Numbered from the stretch's first letter, positions 1 through 11,139 are shown. The stretch: 64,000 nt of DNA from Labia minor (GCA_963082975.1 OY720350.1:51662734-51726733); one strand, 5' to 3'. Program-made: numbers and translations. The notes: generated by a model not told the origin, from the sequence alone.

Positions 1-190
1 ATTTATAATACAAAATACATTTAAATTAATTACCTTGTATAATAATTATTAAAATAAAATATATTCATTTCGGTGTGTTTAATTCTAATCCAATGACGAT
101 TATATAGAAAAAATTTTGAGAGAACCAAAAATGGTTACAAAACATAATTCTGGTTTCTATTTAATTATAATATTTCCCTTTATCGTTCAT

Positions 191-816
191 TTTTACCGAC
201 CGACGATAGTAAGGGAGGTATTGTTTTCTCACCAAATTTCACATGTGGAGATTTTTACATATCTCCACGAATCATGCATTTTCTTAACAGAAAAAAGTAT
301 TTTTAGCATGATATCTGTCCGTCCGTCCGTATAGATGTGTACAGCTTAAACGGCTCAACGGATTTTGATGAAATTTGGTGTATTTACTTAATGCATCAGT
401 ATGATTAATTGGTCAACTTTTGGTGTATATCTGGAAGTGGTAGTATTAGCGATCGACGATAGGAAGGGAAGGGTTATTTTCACACCAAATTTAACATGAG
501 GAGATTTTTTACATATCACCACGAATCATGCACTTTGTATTGGTTTTATCCTCGAGAAAAATCATTTTTATTAGTTTTTTCTTGATTTAAAATTATATGA
601 CGTCATCCAGCCATTCATGACGTCACAGCCTGGTCTTGCATAGATATTATAAATAAAATAAAATTAAAAATGTTTATATTTATTATTTATGTATCCATAT
701 CTGTTTTTTATTACATTAATAGATATATGAAAATTATTTGAAATTGTTTCTGTAGCTGGAAATTAATTTACTTCAAACCGTCGGTCGGTTCGGACCTGGC
801 CACAGGTCAACTTATT
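191..816 (+). mobile_element. Family A element, full-length copy A1 (Helentron-like)
   Basis: This copy starts with ACCGACCGACG next to a T run. The same motif is inverted near the 3' end (CGTCGGTCGGT, about 777-787), followed by a hairpin GACCTG-GCCA-CAGGTC and a terminal ACTTATT. The middle carries a short (GTCC)n microsatellite at about 316-332. Two related blocks, about 200-290 and 454-540, look like an internal duplication. Two TGACGTCA sites lie at 598-605 and 618-625. There is no coding capacity. Asymmetric inverted ends plus a 3' hairpin fit a non-autonomous Helentron (HINE); this assignment is inferred from structure. Confidence 0.8.
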
Positions 817-1540
817 TATTTTATATTATAATATTTTGAAATAATTTAATTTATAATATATATTAGAAATATTATTGTTTCATGTATTACAATTATTCAC
901 AGATTAGTTCATTTTTCTCATTTATTTCTGATTTTGGTAGAGGGGGAAGGAAAGGATCCCTGGCTTCTATTATATACGCCCCTATTCTAATCCATTAAAA
1001 ATAAATTTAAAAAAAAAAAAATTAAAAAACACATTTATTTAAACAAATTAGAAATCTTCTAAATAACAGTAAATATATGTATTAGAATAAACGCAATAAA
1101 AAAATAAATAAAAAATTTGGTAATCTTTGTATATATTAAGTCAACTCAAGAGGCTTGTAATTTTTTATATTTCGTTTCCCTTAACAAATTCAATGAGAAA
1201 TATTATTTGTTTTTTTTTTTAGTATATTTCTAATTTGTTTAAATAAGCTTTTTCATCTTTATTCTTTTTTCTTTTTAGTCTTAATTTTTTTTTTAATATT
1301 TTCTTTAAAAAATTAGAGGAAAGAATTCTTCTTCAAGAAAAACACCTCCTCGTTGAATATACAACATTAGAATATTCATTGAAAGCCTTACTCTGCTGTT
1401 TTTTTCACACTTTTGTAGAAACAGTACATCTAAAAAATAGATACCTCAAGAATTTGAAAAATTCAGGAATGTTTATAGAAAATACGTTGATCACTGCAAA
1501 AATATTGGGGCCAAAACTGCCTCCGAATAGATTTTCAAGA
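817..1540. other. AT-rich stretch without recognised features
   Basis: A-runs, T-runs and short AT repeats. The patch at 930-990 is less AT-rich but matches nothing recognised. Confidence 0.5.
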
Positions 1541-1549
1541 AACGAATTG

Positions 1550-1840
1550 AACATTGGCTTTCACACTACAAAAAGAAAAATGTGCTACTGGCGTGAAATT
1601 TAACGCGAAAAAGGAACCAAGTAACGATGAAACATTGGAAAACACGTTAATGAGAAGAAGGCTATAAACAATTTTTATATGGAACAACAGAATAGGGCCC
1701 TAATTGAGAACGATTTTGTGGCGACCTCCTTTGATTTACAAAAAGTACTCTCTACGCTCCATGGAGAGGGCATTTTATTTTTTTAAGCAAGAAAGTATTG
1801 TAAATACACTTAACGTTTTACGAAAGTGGAAATGACGGTA
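1550..1840 (+). pseudogene. Decayed transposon-encoded protein fragment (FDLQK type)
   Basis: Read through stops and frameshifts, the plus strand gives KKKCATGVKFN, then ENDFVATSFDLQKVLSTLHG, then KQESIVNTLNVLRKW. This order (a cysteine-containing segment, a charged spacer, then FDLQKxLxTP and an aromatic stretch) recalls a protein family often seen as multicopy, transposon-associated genes in arthropods. The match is from memory of the motif, not from a search. The first part lies within the 74-codon frame at 1379-1603. At least two frame changes separate the pieces, so it is not functional. Confidence 0.4.
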
Positions 1841-2009
1841 AAAGACGGCGGGCGCCTAAATCAGTGTATTCGCTCTCAAGGACGACATTTGAGTCATGTA
1901 CTTTTCAAAACTTAAATTTAATAATGGCATAAAATTTGCGATATGTTAATAAAAGAAATTTTTTGACAAGCTGAGTGGTTTTAATTTTATAACGTTTTGA
2001 AATCTGATA

Positions 2010-2034
2010 GGTTTTTCTGCCCCACCCTGTATAA
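2010..2034. repeat. Possible terminal inverted repeat of a DNA transposon
   Basis: The sequence ends CCCCACCCTGTA. On the other strand this is TACAGGGTGGGG, a common type of mariner-superfamily end. It may be the right end of the element whose remains lie at 1550-1840. A matching left end was not found. The MITE at 4980 has a related end (TACAGAGTGTCCC). Confidence 0.3.
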
Positions 2035-2130
2035 TCACTGTTAAACAATACTTTTAAATATTATAACCAAAATATATAATTTTTTAAATCTAGTATTAAT
2101 TTATCCAGTTTTATTCCTATATTCATTAGA

Positions 2131-2462
2131 AATAAAGAGCAGATTGGCAAAAAAAAAAAAAAAATTAAAGATACATATAAATAAAAAAGTGAAAAAGGCC
2201 AATCTGTTAGATTGGCCCTTTTATTTTCAAGGTTACTGATTATAGTAAAATCAAAAAGGGCCAATCTGCATAAAAAATTTTTAATGTATTTTAATGCACA
2301 TATAGAAAAAATAAATAATAAATTTAAGCACGTTTTTTCAATATGGAATTACTAAAGATTTTATAAAAATAATGTGCAATAGTTATGCAAAAGTATTTCG
2401 GGAGAAATAGGGCATTGAAGTTTACAACCTAGTCTGACATAGGCAGATTGGCCCTTTTTACA
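2131..2462. repeat. Region with repeated word AAAAGGGCCAATCTG
   Basis: The word or its core CCAATCTG occurs in both orientations at about 2140-2148, 2195-2206, 2209-2222, 2254-2269 and 2444-2460. The middle pair forms a hairpin, GGCCAATCT-GTT-AGATTGGCC (2198-2218). Repeated subterminal words of this kind are often transposase-binding sites of non-autonomous DNA transposons. Exact ends were not found, so the class is open. Confidence 0.45.
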
Positions 2463-2715
2463 AAACACCATCGATATATATTTTCAAATGAATTTAACAA
2501 ATTCTAAATAGTTTAAATTAAGCTCTTTAAAATAAATGGAAGTTCTTTAAAAACTATAAATCACTGCAGGGCGAGGTCTTAATGTTGATAAAAGTTTTAA
2601 ATTTCCTTTAACCCAAGACGGCATTAAAGCAATAAAGTAATGTTTTCTAAGCTTTACAATTCTAATATCAAATCAACTAAATTTGACATTTTGTCTATTT
2701 AAATAGCTATATAAT

Positions 2716-2751
<36 letters not shown>

Positions 2752-3100
2752 TACTTATGAAATTGTATTGTTTTCCATAAAATGTTGATTTCAATATTTC
2801 AATAATTTATCTAAATTATTATATATTGAATAAGAAATATTTGAAAATTATTTTTTCCTATTTCAAAGTGATTTTATAATTTTAATAAACATTTATAAAT
2901 TTTATAAATATAAAAAAATATTCCTTCCTCCAAGTCACATCTTTAGATATTTTACATATTATTAAAACTTTCAAAATAAAAAGAATGAAATAATTAAAGG
3001 GAAGGATGATTAAATGTTATTTTTTTTAATTTTAGTAGACTAAGGATTCACCTTCATTAAGCTCGTTAAGCCAATGAGCTGATTTAAAAAGAGAAAAATA
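2463..3100. other. AT-rich stretch with an (AT)n run
   Basis: Contains an (AT)n microsatellite at about 2720-2747. No coding or structural signal was recognised in the rest. Confidence 0.5.
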
Positions 3101-3237
3101 GGCGCGGTCATTTCATTAATTTAAACATATATATAGGGAGTGAAGGGGTGGGGAGGGCAAGCGTTAGCGTGAATTATGATTAAGAAGGAGAAGCAATGAT
3201 TTCAGGTGCATAAAGGGCAAAAAGGGTCATGTCGTCA

Positions 3238-3280
3238 CGAGCTATATAAAAGACACGCACTCTGCGTTTCGATCATGGGG
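3238..3280 (+). promoter_or_regulatory. Possible core promoter (TATA box)
   Basis: GCTATATAAAAGAC places a good TATA box at about 3241-3252. It lies about 25-30 bases upstream of TTCGATCATGG, where a start site could fall. A G-rich patch lies upstream at 3136-3160. The only downstream reading frame beginning at that ATG is nine codons long, so no gene can be assigned. A chance TATA match in AT-rich DNA is a serious alternative. Confidence 0.25.
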
Positions 3281-3579
3281 AAATATTCTAATGAAAAATC
3301 GTAACTAGAACCCCACCCTTGAAAAAAAAACAGCGAATATGAGAAGGAAATTGTTATTAAATAGACAGAAAAAACTTGAAAGTAAATTATTAACGTCTTG
3401 TGTTTAAAAAAATTTAATATTTTTTTTTTTAAGATTTTACTTGCTTGTTGCAGAATGTAGGGTAATGATAAAGAAAGGCAAAAAAGGAAATGAAAATTTT
3501 TTATAAAGATGCCGTGATACGGAATCAATCCACCATTTTCAAATTTGATTAAGAATGAGTGGCGCCTAACCAATTTAAT

Positions 3580-4330
3580 CTAATGAAGCTGTCTGTTTGC
3601 AATTGGAAAACTCATTATCATCATTCAGTTACGATTTAGTTGTTTTATTGATTTCTTACAAAATGAGATTGGTCGTTTTCTTTGGATTTAAAAAATGTGT
3701 TTAAAAAATTTGTTGTAGAATTGTTACGAAATACTTATCTGTACCTTTAATGCCCTGGCTAACCAAAACATGAATCAAGAAAGAACTCAAAAACTGCTCT
3801 AATAATGAAAAATTGTTTAAAAATAAGAAAATTAAAAATGTATACTTAATTTTTAAATTTATTATAAATCAAGATTAAATTATTCATAAATTTGAATGTA
3901 TATTTATTTTTGAGGCAATTTCTAGGTGAAAAATGCCCGAAGATATATATAAACAAAAATAATTAATTGAACTGTATGGTCGCTGTGTGTTGATCTAAAC
4001 AAAGAGCTCAGAATGTGTTTTATAGGCAGAGAAATGAAAGAATAAAGTTTCAAAATTAATATAACAATAATCTGTGTTATCTTTTAATATATATAGGAAT
4101 CCAACAGTAATTATTTGAAAACTGCTGAATTATTTACATTAAATATAAATTTCAATAGATTTGATATTAGTTGATATCAAATCTATTAGAACCTTAATAA
4201 TTAACTTAAAAACTTGAGAAACTTAATCTAAATATATATATATACAAATTAATATAATGAAAAACTTAGAGACTAAGAGAAACTGTTTTTTTAAGGAATG
4301 AATGACTAGTAATGAATAGAAGAGGTTACG
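3580..4330. other. AT-rich stretch without recognised features
   Basis: No reading frame, hairpin or transposon end was recognised. A short inverted pair (TTTGATATTAGTTGATATCAAA) lies at about 4160-4183. Confidence 0.5.
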
Positions 4331-4900
4331 ACTTTAGTTGATGAGATGTTCCGCTGAAGTTTTCCAACAAGAACACTTTTCTTCTTCGTGGACACAGATG
4401 CTACTTCGAAAACAATCGTCAAGCTCACAGGAAGAGTAAAGATGAAGCGCAGATAGAAAAATTACTCTCCTTAGGCTTGGAGAGCAAATTAGAGTTATCT
4501 GTTTACTTCTAGTAGCAATAATAGATGATGAGAAAGAAGAGATGGATTTCTTTGGTTATTGCTAGAAACCACATATATTAGACAATAACCCAAAGAAACG
4601 TCCAATCGTAACGTATAGACAATCAATGATGAAGAAGAAGCAAAAAAAAATAGCGAAAAACAATGTGTGCTTATCAATTGAAAGAAAACAACAAGGTAGG
4701 AAAACGAAGCGAAGTTACCAATACGAAGGTTGATGAACGAGAGATGACGAGAGACGAGAGAATACCAATCAAAAGGAGGGGGTTATGGAGAAGAAATTCT
4801 CTCCTCCCTGCTGGTTAAATCCTCCTCTCAAAGATGGCGTGGGCTCATCCCTGAACAGCGCCTTATTAAAAAGGGCACCCGTTCAAGTCAATTCAAATAG
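4330..4900. other. Less AT-rich unassigned patch
   Basis: Base composition is clearly more mixed than in the flanks, with purine-rich runs (GAAGAAGAAGC, GAGATGACGAGAGACGAGAG) and a short hairpin at about 4782-4804. Reading frames are short and show no recognisable motif. It could be an untranslated exon or an old repeat. Confidence 0.3.
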
Positions 4901-4979
4901 CCTACCAAACACCAAATATATGCCAAAAGGCGTCAACACTCATATAATAAATAATAAACATATACCTATGATCTATATA

Positions 4980-5061
4980 TACAGAGTGTCCCAAATTGAA
5001 AGAGAAGATTTCAATTTCGTATTACAGGCAGATCTGCTCTTTCATTTACATACACCCTGTA
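4980..5061. mobile_element. Very short MITE (about 82 bp)
   Basis: The left end TACAGAGTGTCCCAAATTG and the inverse of the right end, TACAGGGTGTATGTAAATG, are imperfect inverted repeats. Both continue into GAAAGAG. The element abuts TA dinucleotides, as expected for the Tc1/mariner superfamily. It is too short to code. Confidence 0.55.
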
Positions 5062-5217
5062 AATAATATATAGTTATAGTATATAATATATATATATATA
5101 ATTTTGTTTGTTTTTTTTTTGAAAATGAAAGACAATTTTCATATAATGATTAAATATCTGTGTGTGTTGACAAAATACTTTTTTTGATCTCATCATTTGA
5201 AGTAATGGTTTTATTTA

Positions 5218-5352
5218 TACCTTAATCGCGTCTTTCTCACCTTCAACTGATCTTCCATTATGTGGTTCGAGATCAAAATTTCCGGATTGAAATTTTGCAA
5301 ACCAGTTCTGGCACTGGTATACTGTCAACTCATCTTCTCCATACGCATTTGA
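5218..5352 (-). pseudogene. Mariner transposase N-terminal fragment
   Basis: The minus strand gives NAYGEDELTVYQCQNWFAKF followed by QSGNFDLEPHNGRSVEGEKD. This matches the second helix-turn-helix and the linker of mariner transposases, whose usual form is (C)Q.WFxxFxSGxFdLED.pRsGRP. No catalytic domain is attached and no ends were found. It is a relic of a different mariner from the one at 5.9-6.8 kb. Confidence 0.65.
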
Positions 5353-5893
5353 ATTGGAATACTTTAGAAAAATTATAATTTAATTTCTTTTTTTAATAAA
5401 GATGTAGTCAATAATAATAATATTTTCATTTTGGTTTTTAATATTTGTTCGTAATTAAGGATGTAAGGAATTTTAGAATTTTCTTTTTTAAATTAGCATT
5501 CTATATTTCTCATTACATTTTTAACTAGAAAACTTATTTATAGTCTGGGAAGAGAGAAAATAAAGTAATTGAGGTTATTTTAGCAATTAATAATAAAATT
5601 TAATTTATAAACGTAATGTAAGGCAATTGACTTGGAAGTTTGAGGTAAATTCAATTTCTTTTGTTCTTTTTAGAGAAAAAGAGAAAGAATGAAAACAGGA
5701 TATTGTTGATTAGAGAAAAACTGGGTAAGGCAAACTTTTATTCAATGCTAAAATATAGGTTAAAAATAATTTCCTTACAATTTACAAGTTTGATATATTT
5801 GTAACCCTAAAAATTAAATAATAAATGATTTATGTAAACACCATAAACGAATTTCTATTTACTATATAATCATTATATTTATCCTTATATATA

Positions 5894-6787
5894 TACACCC
5901 TCCATTCCAAAAGAAACCGAACTTTTTAAAAAAACAAAAAAACAATGTGGAACAAATCATTTTTATTAATCAATGTATTCTCCTTCTGCATCGATTCACA
6001 AATTTGCACGCTCCAACAAGTTGCCAAACGACTTCTCCATGTCCTTTATTGGAATGGTCTTTAGGACGTCGGTCGTCGCCTTCTCAATGGCTTCAATCGA
6101 TGCATGCCACTTTCCTTTCATCGCCAAATGCAGTTTAGGGAACAGATAGAAGTCGCACGGAGCCAGATCTGGTGAATAGGGCGAATGATGCAAAGAAATA
6201 ACGTGATTTTTTTACCAAAAATTCAGTTACAAGTCGCGAACGATGTGATGGTGCATTATAGTGCAAAAGAGTCCAACTGCCGATTTCTCGATATTCTGGC
6301 CGAATACGACGAATTCTTGCCAGCAAACACTTCATGACGCCCAAGTAAAATTTTTTAAACGATTTTTTGTTATTTTTGATGAATTCACCCACTTTTTCGA
6401 TATTTTCTTCCGATAATCCGGTTCTGGGACGGCCTGATCTTTCGTCATCATCCAGCGTCTCTATACTCGATTTGAATCGCCCGAACCACTCATAAACTTG
6501 CGTACGGGATAGACAATCATCATCATATGCATTTTGTAGCATTTGGTGCGTTTCAGTAAAAGTTTTACCAAGTTTAACACAAAAATCAATTGCAGCTCTT
6601 TGTTTAAAACTCATTTTCCGACCGATGTACAAAACACACTGGCAATTGAAACGCAATAACTTGTCATGAAATTTATACCAGTTGTCAATGAGGTACTAAG
6701 CCATCTACGGGTAAAATATTACAACAGATGGCATTAGTGGTACTATTTTTTTTAAAAAGTACGGTTTCTTTTAGAATGGAGGTATAT
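5894..6787 (-). mobile_element. Internally deleted mariner element
   Basis: The ends are inverted repeats: CCTCCATTCCAAAAGAAACC on the left, and CCTCCATTCTAAAAGAAACC reading inward from the right. Both continue into CG(A/T)ACTTTTTAAA and are flanked by TA-rich sequence. The element is shorter than a typical mariner (about 1.3 kb) because the middle of the transposase is missing. Mobility would need a transposase supplied elsewhere. Confidence 0.85.
5966..6614 (-). pseudogene. Mariner transposase pseudogene
   Basis: The start chosen is MSFKQRAAIDFCVKLGKT, the usual paired-type helix-turn-helix opening. The second helix-turn-helix (LSRTQVYEWFGRFKSS) and the ERSGRPRT linker follow. After FIKNNKKSFKKF the sequence jumps to MKCLLARIRRIRPEYREIG, so the part with the first catalytic Asp is deleted. 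The second catalytic position reads LLHYNAPSHRS, with Asp replaced by Tyr. A frameshift follows, then YSPDLAPCDFYLFPKL, which keeps the third Asp. One in-frame stop lies before the true C-terminus IDAEGEYID. Family mariner is secure; subfamily is not assigned. The protein cannot be catalytic. Confidence 0.85.
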
Positions 6788-7067
6788 TATAAATAAAATT
6801 ATAAATAAAAATAAATTACTTAACCAAATTGCGTTTCATTATCAATTGTTTGTGTGAGTTCATTATTTCTTTTATTCTGCTGACTGTATAAGGAAATAGG
6901 TTAACGTAAAAAAGAAAAAAGTAGAAGGTTGAAAATGTTAATAATTGAATCCAGCAATCATTTTTTAAATACCTATCTAATATACAATAATATACTAAAT
7001 AATGGAACCATTATTAAAATTGGTATTTATTAATGTACAAATCCAAAATTAACTATCTCAAGTTAGG

Positions 7068-7350
7068 AAAGATTCACAGGACTTCACTTTCCAACAGGAT
7101 GGAGCTCCGCCCCATTGGCACAGCCATTTACGAATCTCTTTTGAATAAATTCCTACCTCACCACTGAATACATCACAGGGAGAATAAAAACCTGACTCTA
7201 CTCTTATAACCGCCAAGTTCTCCTGATCTCACCCCATGTGAATATTTCTTATGATCTGCCGAACCATATTATTTGTTACCGTTTACCGTACACTCATCAA
7301 CAGCAGCTATGCTTTGTCGTGGGCGGGACGAGTTTGGCTACCGTGTAGAT
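7068..7350 (+). pseudogene. Decayed DDE transposase fragment (mariner superfamily)
   Basis: The plus strand encodes FQQDGAPPHWHSHLRIS, the QDGAPPH block holding the second catalytic Asp. After frame changes come PPSSPDLTPCEYFL, where the third acidic residue is Glu or Asp, and DEFGYRVD, which resembles the C-terminal W.EFDYRxD segment of this transposase type. Several stops interrupt it. It differs in family from the mariner at 5.9-6.8 kb. Confidence 0.6.
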
Positions 7351-7425
7351 CAGTTATTCCCAAAGTGAGCGTTACCGCCCCCCTTGTGGGTGCAGCAGCG
7401 ATCCAGGGGGAGTGGGTCCGTCATT
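7351..7425 (+). mobile_element. hAT-type terminal fragment
   Basis: CAGTTATTCCCAAAGTGAGC followed by a C-rich then G-rich stretch has the form of a hAT end (CAGnGnTTCcCAAAGTG). Only one end was found, directly abutting the transposase relic on its left, so it is a truncated or nested fragment. Confidence 0.4.
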
Positions 7426-7429
7426 TACA

Positions 7430-8990
7430 ATAACTCTGTATATAAAATATTTGAAATTTTTTATTACGAGATATTTTAATCATAATATACATACACTTTA
7501 TGCACTTCCTCAGACTACTAAACATTCAATGACTTCAATTGGTTGCAGCCCAAGGTGGTGTAAGACTCTTTCAACATTTACTTTGATTTTCTTCATTAAA
7601 TTTCAAGTAGCTTCCCAATTTTACTGATTTAGGTTGGATGAACCTCGTACCAGATTCCAGAAAGAGAAATTCCCTTACAGTTGAATGAGCTCTCCGGAAG
7701 TCGGATTTAATCAAAATACTTCCTATAGTTGATTATAAGAATACAATATAAGTGAGTAAAATATCGAGGAAGAATTAAGAAAATATGAAAAAGGATAGCG
7801 CTAAAAATAAATGAAACCATCAAAAACAAAAACTTTTTGATTATAATAAGAATTTTTTCTATTTTCTTCATTCTGATAAAAATTAATTGCACAAATTATC
7901 ACATATTTTGGTCAATAAAAATGAAAAAAGTATAAAATATACAATTTAATGTAAATATTTCGAAATTATTTTTGAATTGCATATGTATGCGAAAATTATT
8001 TATAGATATAATAATATATATGATATTAAATTATTTTTTATTTAAAAATATTTAATTTTACAATTTTTATGAAGCCAGACAAATTAAATACTAACCCGGA
8101 CTCAAAAATCACCTTGTCCGGGTGAAAACCTACTTAGTGAGAACACTAAAAACTAATATTAAAATAACTAACATAATTGAAAGATTCATAATAAATCACG
8201 ACTTCCTTTCATTCATTTATTAAACCATGAGTTGATTGCATTTCAAACTTATTAATGTTCTCTCCTATACACGAATAAATTGACTTTCAAAAAATTTTTT
8301 GAAGAATTTTCTTAGTTTTATTACTTAATGATATTTTTAAAATGACATAAGCATATAAATAACATTTTCTACTTATAAATATTCAAAATTTTAAAATATA
8401 AATTCTATGGTAATTTATTTCACATTTCAGTTAATTATTTATATTTTACAAATTTAAAATTCATAGCAAAGTTTCTTTTTACTATGATACCAGTTTAATG
8501 TTTTTTTTTTTTATATTAATAATCTATAAGGGTATATAACGATAAAAAATGGAGATAAATTGTAGTGAAAATATAGATCATATCTGTAAATTTGCTTTTA
8601 TTCAAATCATATAAATATACATATGGTTATATCTATCTCACCATTAAAGAAATCCTATGTGTTATACGCCTTCCTTTAATAATAATTAAGTGTTAGATAA
8701 GTATCATTAGATAAAAAACATAACTCTCTGTTGTTTGGTCAAGATTAATATTTATTTTCATTTATCAAAAAGGTGATAAATTTTAAAGATGATAGAATAA
8801 AGAGGACGGGAGGGAAGAAAACATATGAAAAAAAGATAAAGAGTGTTAAAGATTGATAAATGAAATTTTGCACCTTTAATAATGGATACCTAGATAGTAT
8901 TTATATTTTAAATCGTTATTTACTGTTTTACTATGGCATTTAATTGAAAAAAAAAAATTTAAAACAAAGAATCTTTATGTGCGTGAAGTT
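7430..8990. other. AT-rich stretch without recognised features
   Basis: The patch at 7530-7700 is slightly less AT-rich and may be an old repeat, but no motif was recognised. The remainder is AT-rich DNA with A and T runs. Confidence 0.45.
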
Positions 8991-8994
8991 GCAC

Positions 8995-10115
8995 CGCTAT
9001 TTTATAATTCCAGAAAAAACGCAATTGTGCTATGTTGTGCTAAGTTTGTGCTACGTTGTGCCACAAACGCCAGTCATCCATCTCAAAAAACAAACCGGAA
9101 AATAAATAAGTTGACCTGTGGCCAGGTCCGAACCGACCGACGGTTTGAAGTAAATTAATTTCCAGCTAGAGAAACAATTTCAAATAATTTTAATATATCT
9201 ATTAATGTAATAAAAAACAGATATGGATACATAAATAATAAATATAAATATTTTTAATTTTAATTTATTTATAATATATATGCAAGACCAGGCTGTGATG
9301 TCATGAATGGCTGGATGACCTTATATAATTTTAAATCAAGAAAAAACTAATAAATATGATTTTCCCGAGGATAAAACCAATACAAAGTGCATGATTCGTG
9401 GTGATATATAAAAAAATCTCCTCATGTGAAATTTGGTGTGAAAATAACCCTTCCCTTCCTATCGTCGATCGCTAATACTACCACTTCTGGTTTCCGGATT
9501 TGCACCAAAAGTTGATCAATTCATCGCACTGATGCATTAAGTAAATATACCAAATTTCATCAAAATCCGTTGAGCCGTTCAGGCTGTACACATCTATACG
9601 GACGGACAGACGGACAGACGGACGGACAGACATCATGCTAAAAATACTTTTTTCTGTTAAGAAAATGCATGATTCGTGGAGATATGTAAAAATCTCCACA
9701 TGTGAAATTTGGTGTGAAAACAATACCTCCCTTACTATCGTCGGTTGGTAAAAAAAAACCGATTTTTTTGCTGACACCGCCATTTTGTTTTTCAAAAAAA
9801 AAACAAAAATTGTGCTGGATACTATCTTGGCTACTAAACATTGTGCCGCAAGGAGAACAACTCTGGCTCTTTCCGTTTAGGAGATAAAAAATATCCAAAT
9901 TTAATATTATAAGAAATAGTATAACTTTTTCAGAGTGACAGATAAGCACAACTTTTCCTAATGGCACAATTTCGTCAGAACAAAACTTTCCATGGTACAG
10001 CCCAAAATAGATTTTGGTGTGCCAGCTAATCATTATTTCGATCATTAATTGCATGCCAATCTCGAACCGCCAAAAAAATTCCAATTCTCCGAGTTGTGCT
10101 GCGTTGTGCCGATCG
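8995..10115. repeat. Region with repeated word TTGTGCY, split by copy A2
   Basis: The left side has four spaced copies (TTGTGCTATGTTGTGCTAAG, then TTTGTGCTACGTTGTGCC) at 9025-9062. The right side has copies at about 9804 and 9838, inverted copies (AAGCACAAC, GGCACAATT) at about 9945-9970, and a pair (TTGTGCTGCGTTGTGCC) at 10093-10110. Family A copy A2 interrupts the region at 9105-9754. The clustering suggests subterminal sites of a non-autonomous DNA element, but no clean terminal repeats were found. Confidence 0.4.
9105..9754 (-). mobile_element. Family A element, copy A2
   Basis: Full-length copy in reverse orientation, from AATAAGTTGACCTGTGGCC to the CGTCGGTTGGTAAAAA end. The 3' hairpin CAGGTC/GACCTG is intact. 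The central tract alternates GGAC and AGAC units. One TGACGTCA site has decayed (GGATGACCTTATA). The apparent frames at 9478-10084 are by-products of the repeat. Confidence 0.8.
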
Positions 10116-10885
10116 AGTACTAAAAAGAACTGCTGATAGTTGTATCGAAAAGTACGTAGCTTCTTTCACAGAATTAAATGATCATTTAATTTATCCCTTA
10201 TTTTTTTTTACTTAAAAGAGAAGATTTATGAATTACAAATATGGTTAATATGTTAGTTTAGGAACAGGAAGTGGAATTGTTTTTTATTTTTATTTTATAA
10301 AAGTTATGATGCATTTGTTTTTATAATAGATTTACTTTTATCTCTACAATTGGAACATATGGATTTTAGACATGAAAGACTTTGACGTCACACACAAGGT
10401 TTTCTTTCTTTTTCTTTTCATCGTGTCTGTCCATTTGCACGACATGAAACACCTTCACTTAAAAGAAAGATTTTAACATGACAAATTTTCATTTAAACAT
10501 AAGCCACTCTTTTATATTTCTCTTTTTAAGAGTCAAAATTCTCATTAAATTCGTATATATTAAAAATATAGCGTAAAATTGAAAAAAATATTACAATTAA
10601 AAAAAAACTTTAAAGGATGACTTATTAGGGTCTTTTTCAGAAATTACCAGTTTCGTCGCAATTAAAGAAATAGTAAGTATTCCTTTACAAAGTCTTTAAA
10701 TTCTCCAAAAAACACACAGTAGCATCTATGTTTGAGCTGACATATTTTTTATGCCCAATAATACTGATTGCCCCTTTGCTTCTTGCCACTCTCATAGTTT
10801 TTCCTTAAGAATTAGTTAAATTTTTAATTTTGTTTTAATCCATATATGGTAAAACTATTTTAAATTAAAATAACTAAAATAACAA

Positions 10886-11139
10886 TACGAGGGCAGGTCA
10901 ATAAGTGCGTGAATTGTGGAATTTTCCGTCTCTTAACAACAATGAAATCATCTCACAATCAAATATCTCTTTTGATGTCCTCGACAAATCTTATTTTTTT
11001 GGAAGGGGCAAAATAATTGTAGAAACGTTGGACGAAGTCTATAGAGTTAAAAGGAGACTACGTTAAAAAATAAAATAATTTTTTATTCAAAAACATGTTT
11101 CATTATAAAAAGTCACGGACTTATTGACCTGTCTTCGTA
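10886..11139 (+). mobile_element. Short mariner remnant with both ends
   Basis: TA plus CGAGGGCAGGTCAATAAGTG on the left is matched by the inverse of GGACTTATTGACCTG...TTCG plus TA on the right. Just inside the right end the plus strand reads KRWTKSIELKGDYVKK followed by a stop, which is the typical mariner transposase C-terminus. The rest of the gene is deleted, leaving about 250 bp. Confidence 0.75.

Noticed and set aside
6135..6656. Intact mariner transposase
   Set aside because: The middle with the first catalytic Asp is deleted, the second is Tyr, and a frameshift and a stop follow.
7412..7627. 71-codon plus-strand frame after the hAT end fragment
   Set aside because: No recognisable domain; AT-driven composition.
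9478..10084. 105- and 148-codon minus-strand frames
   Set aside because: They read through family A copy A2 and its flank, and related frames appear in other A copies only by repeat homology.
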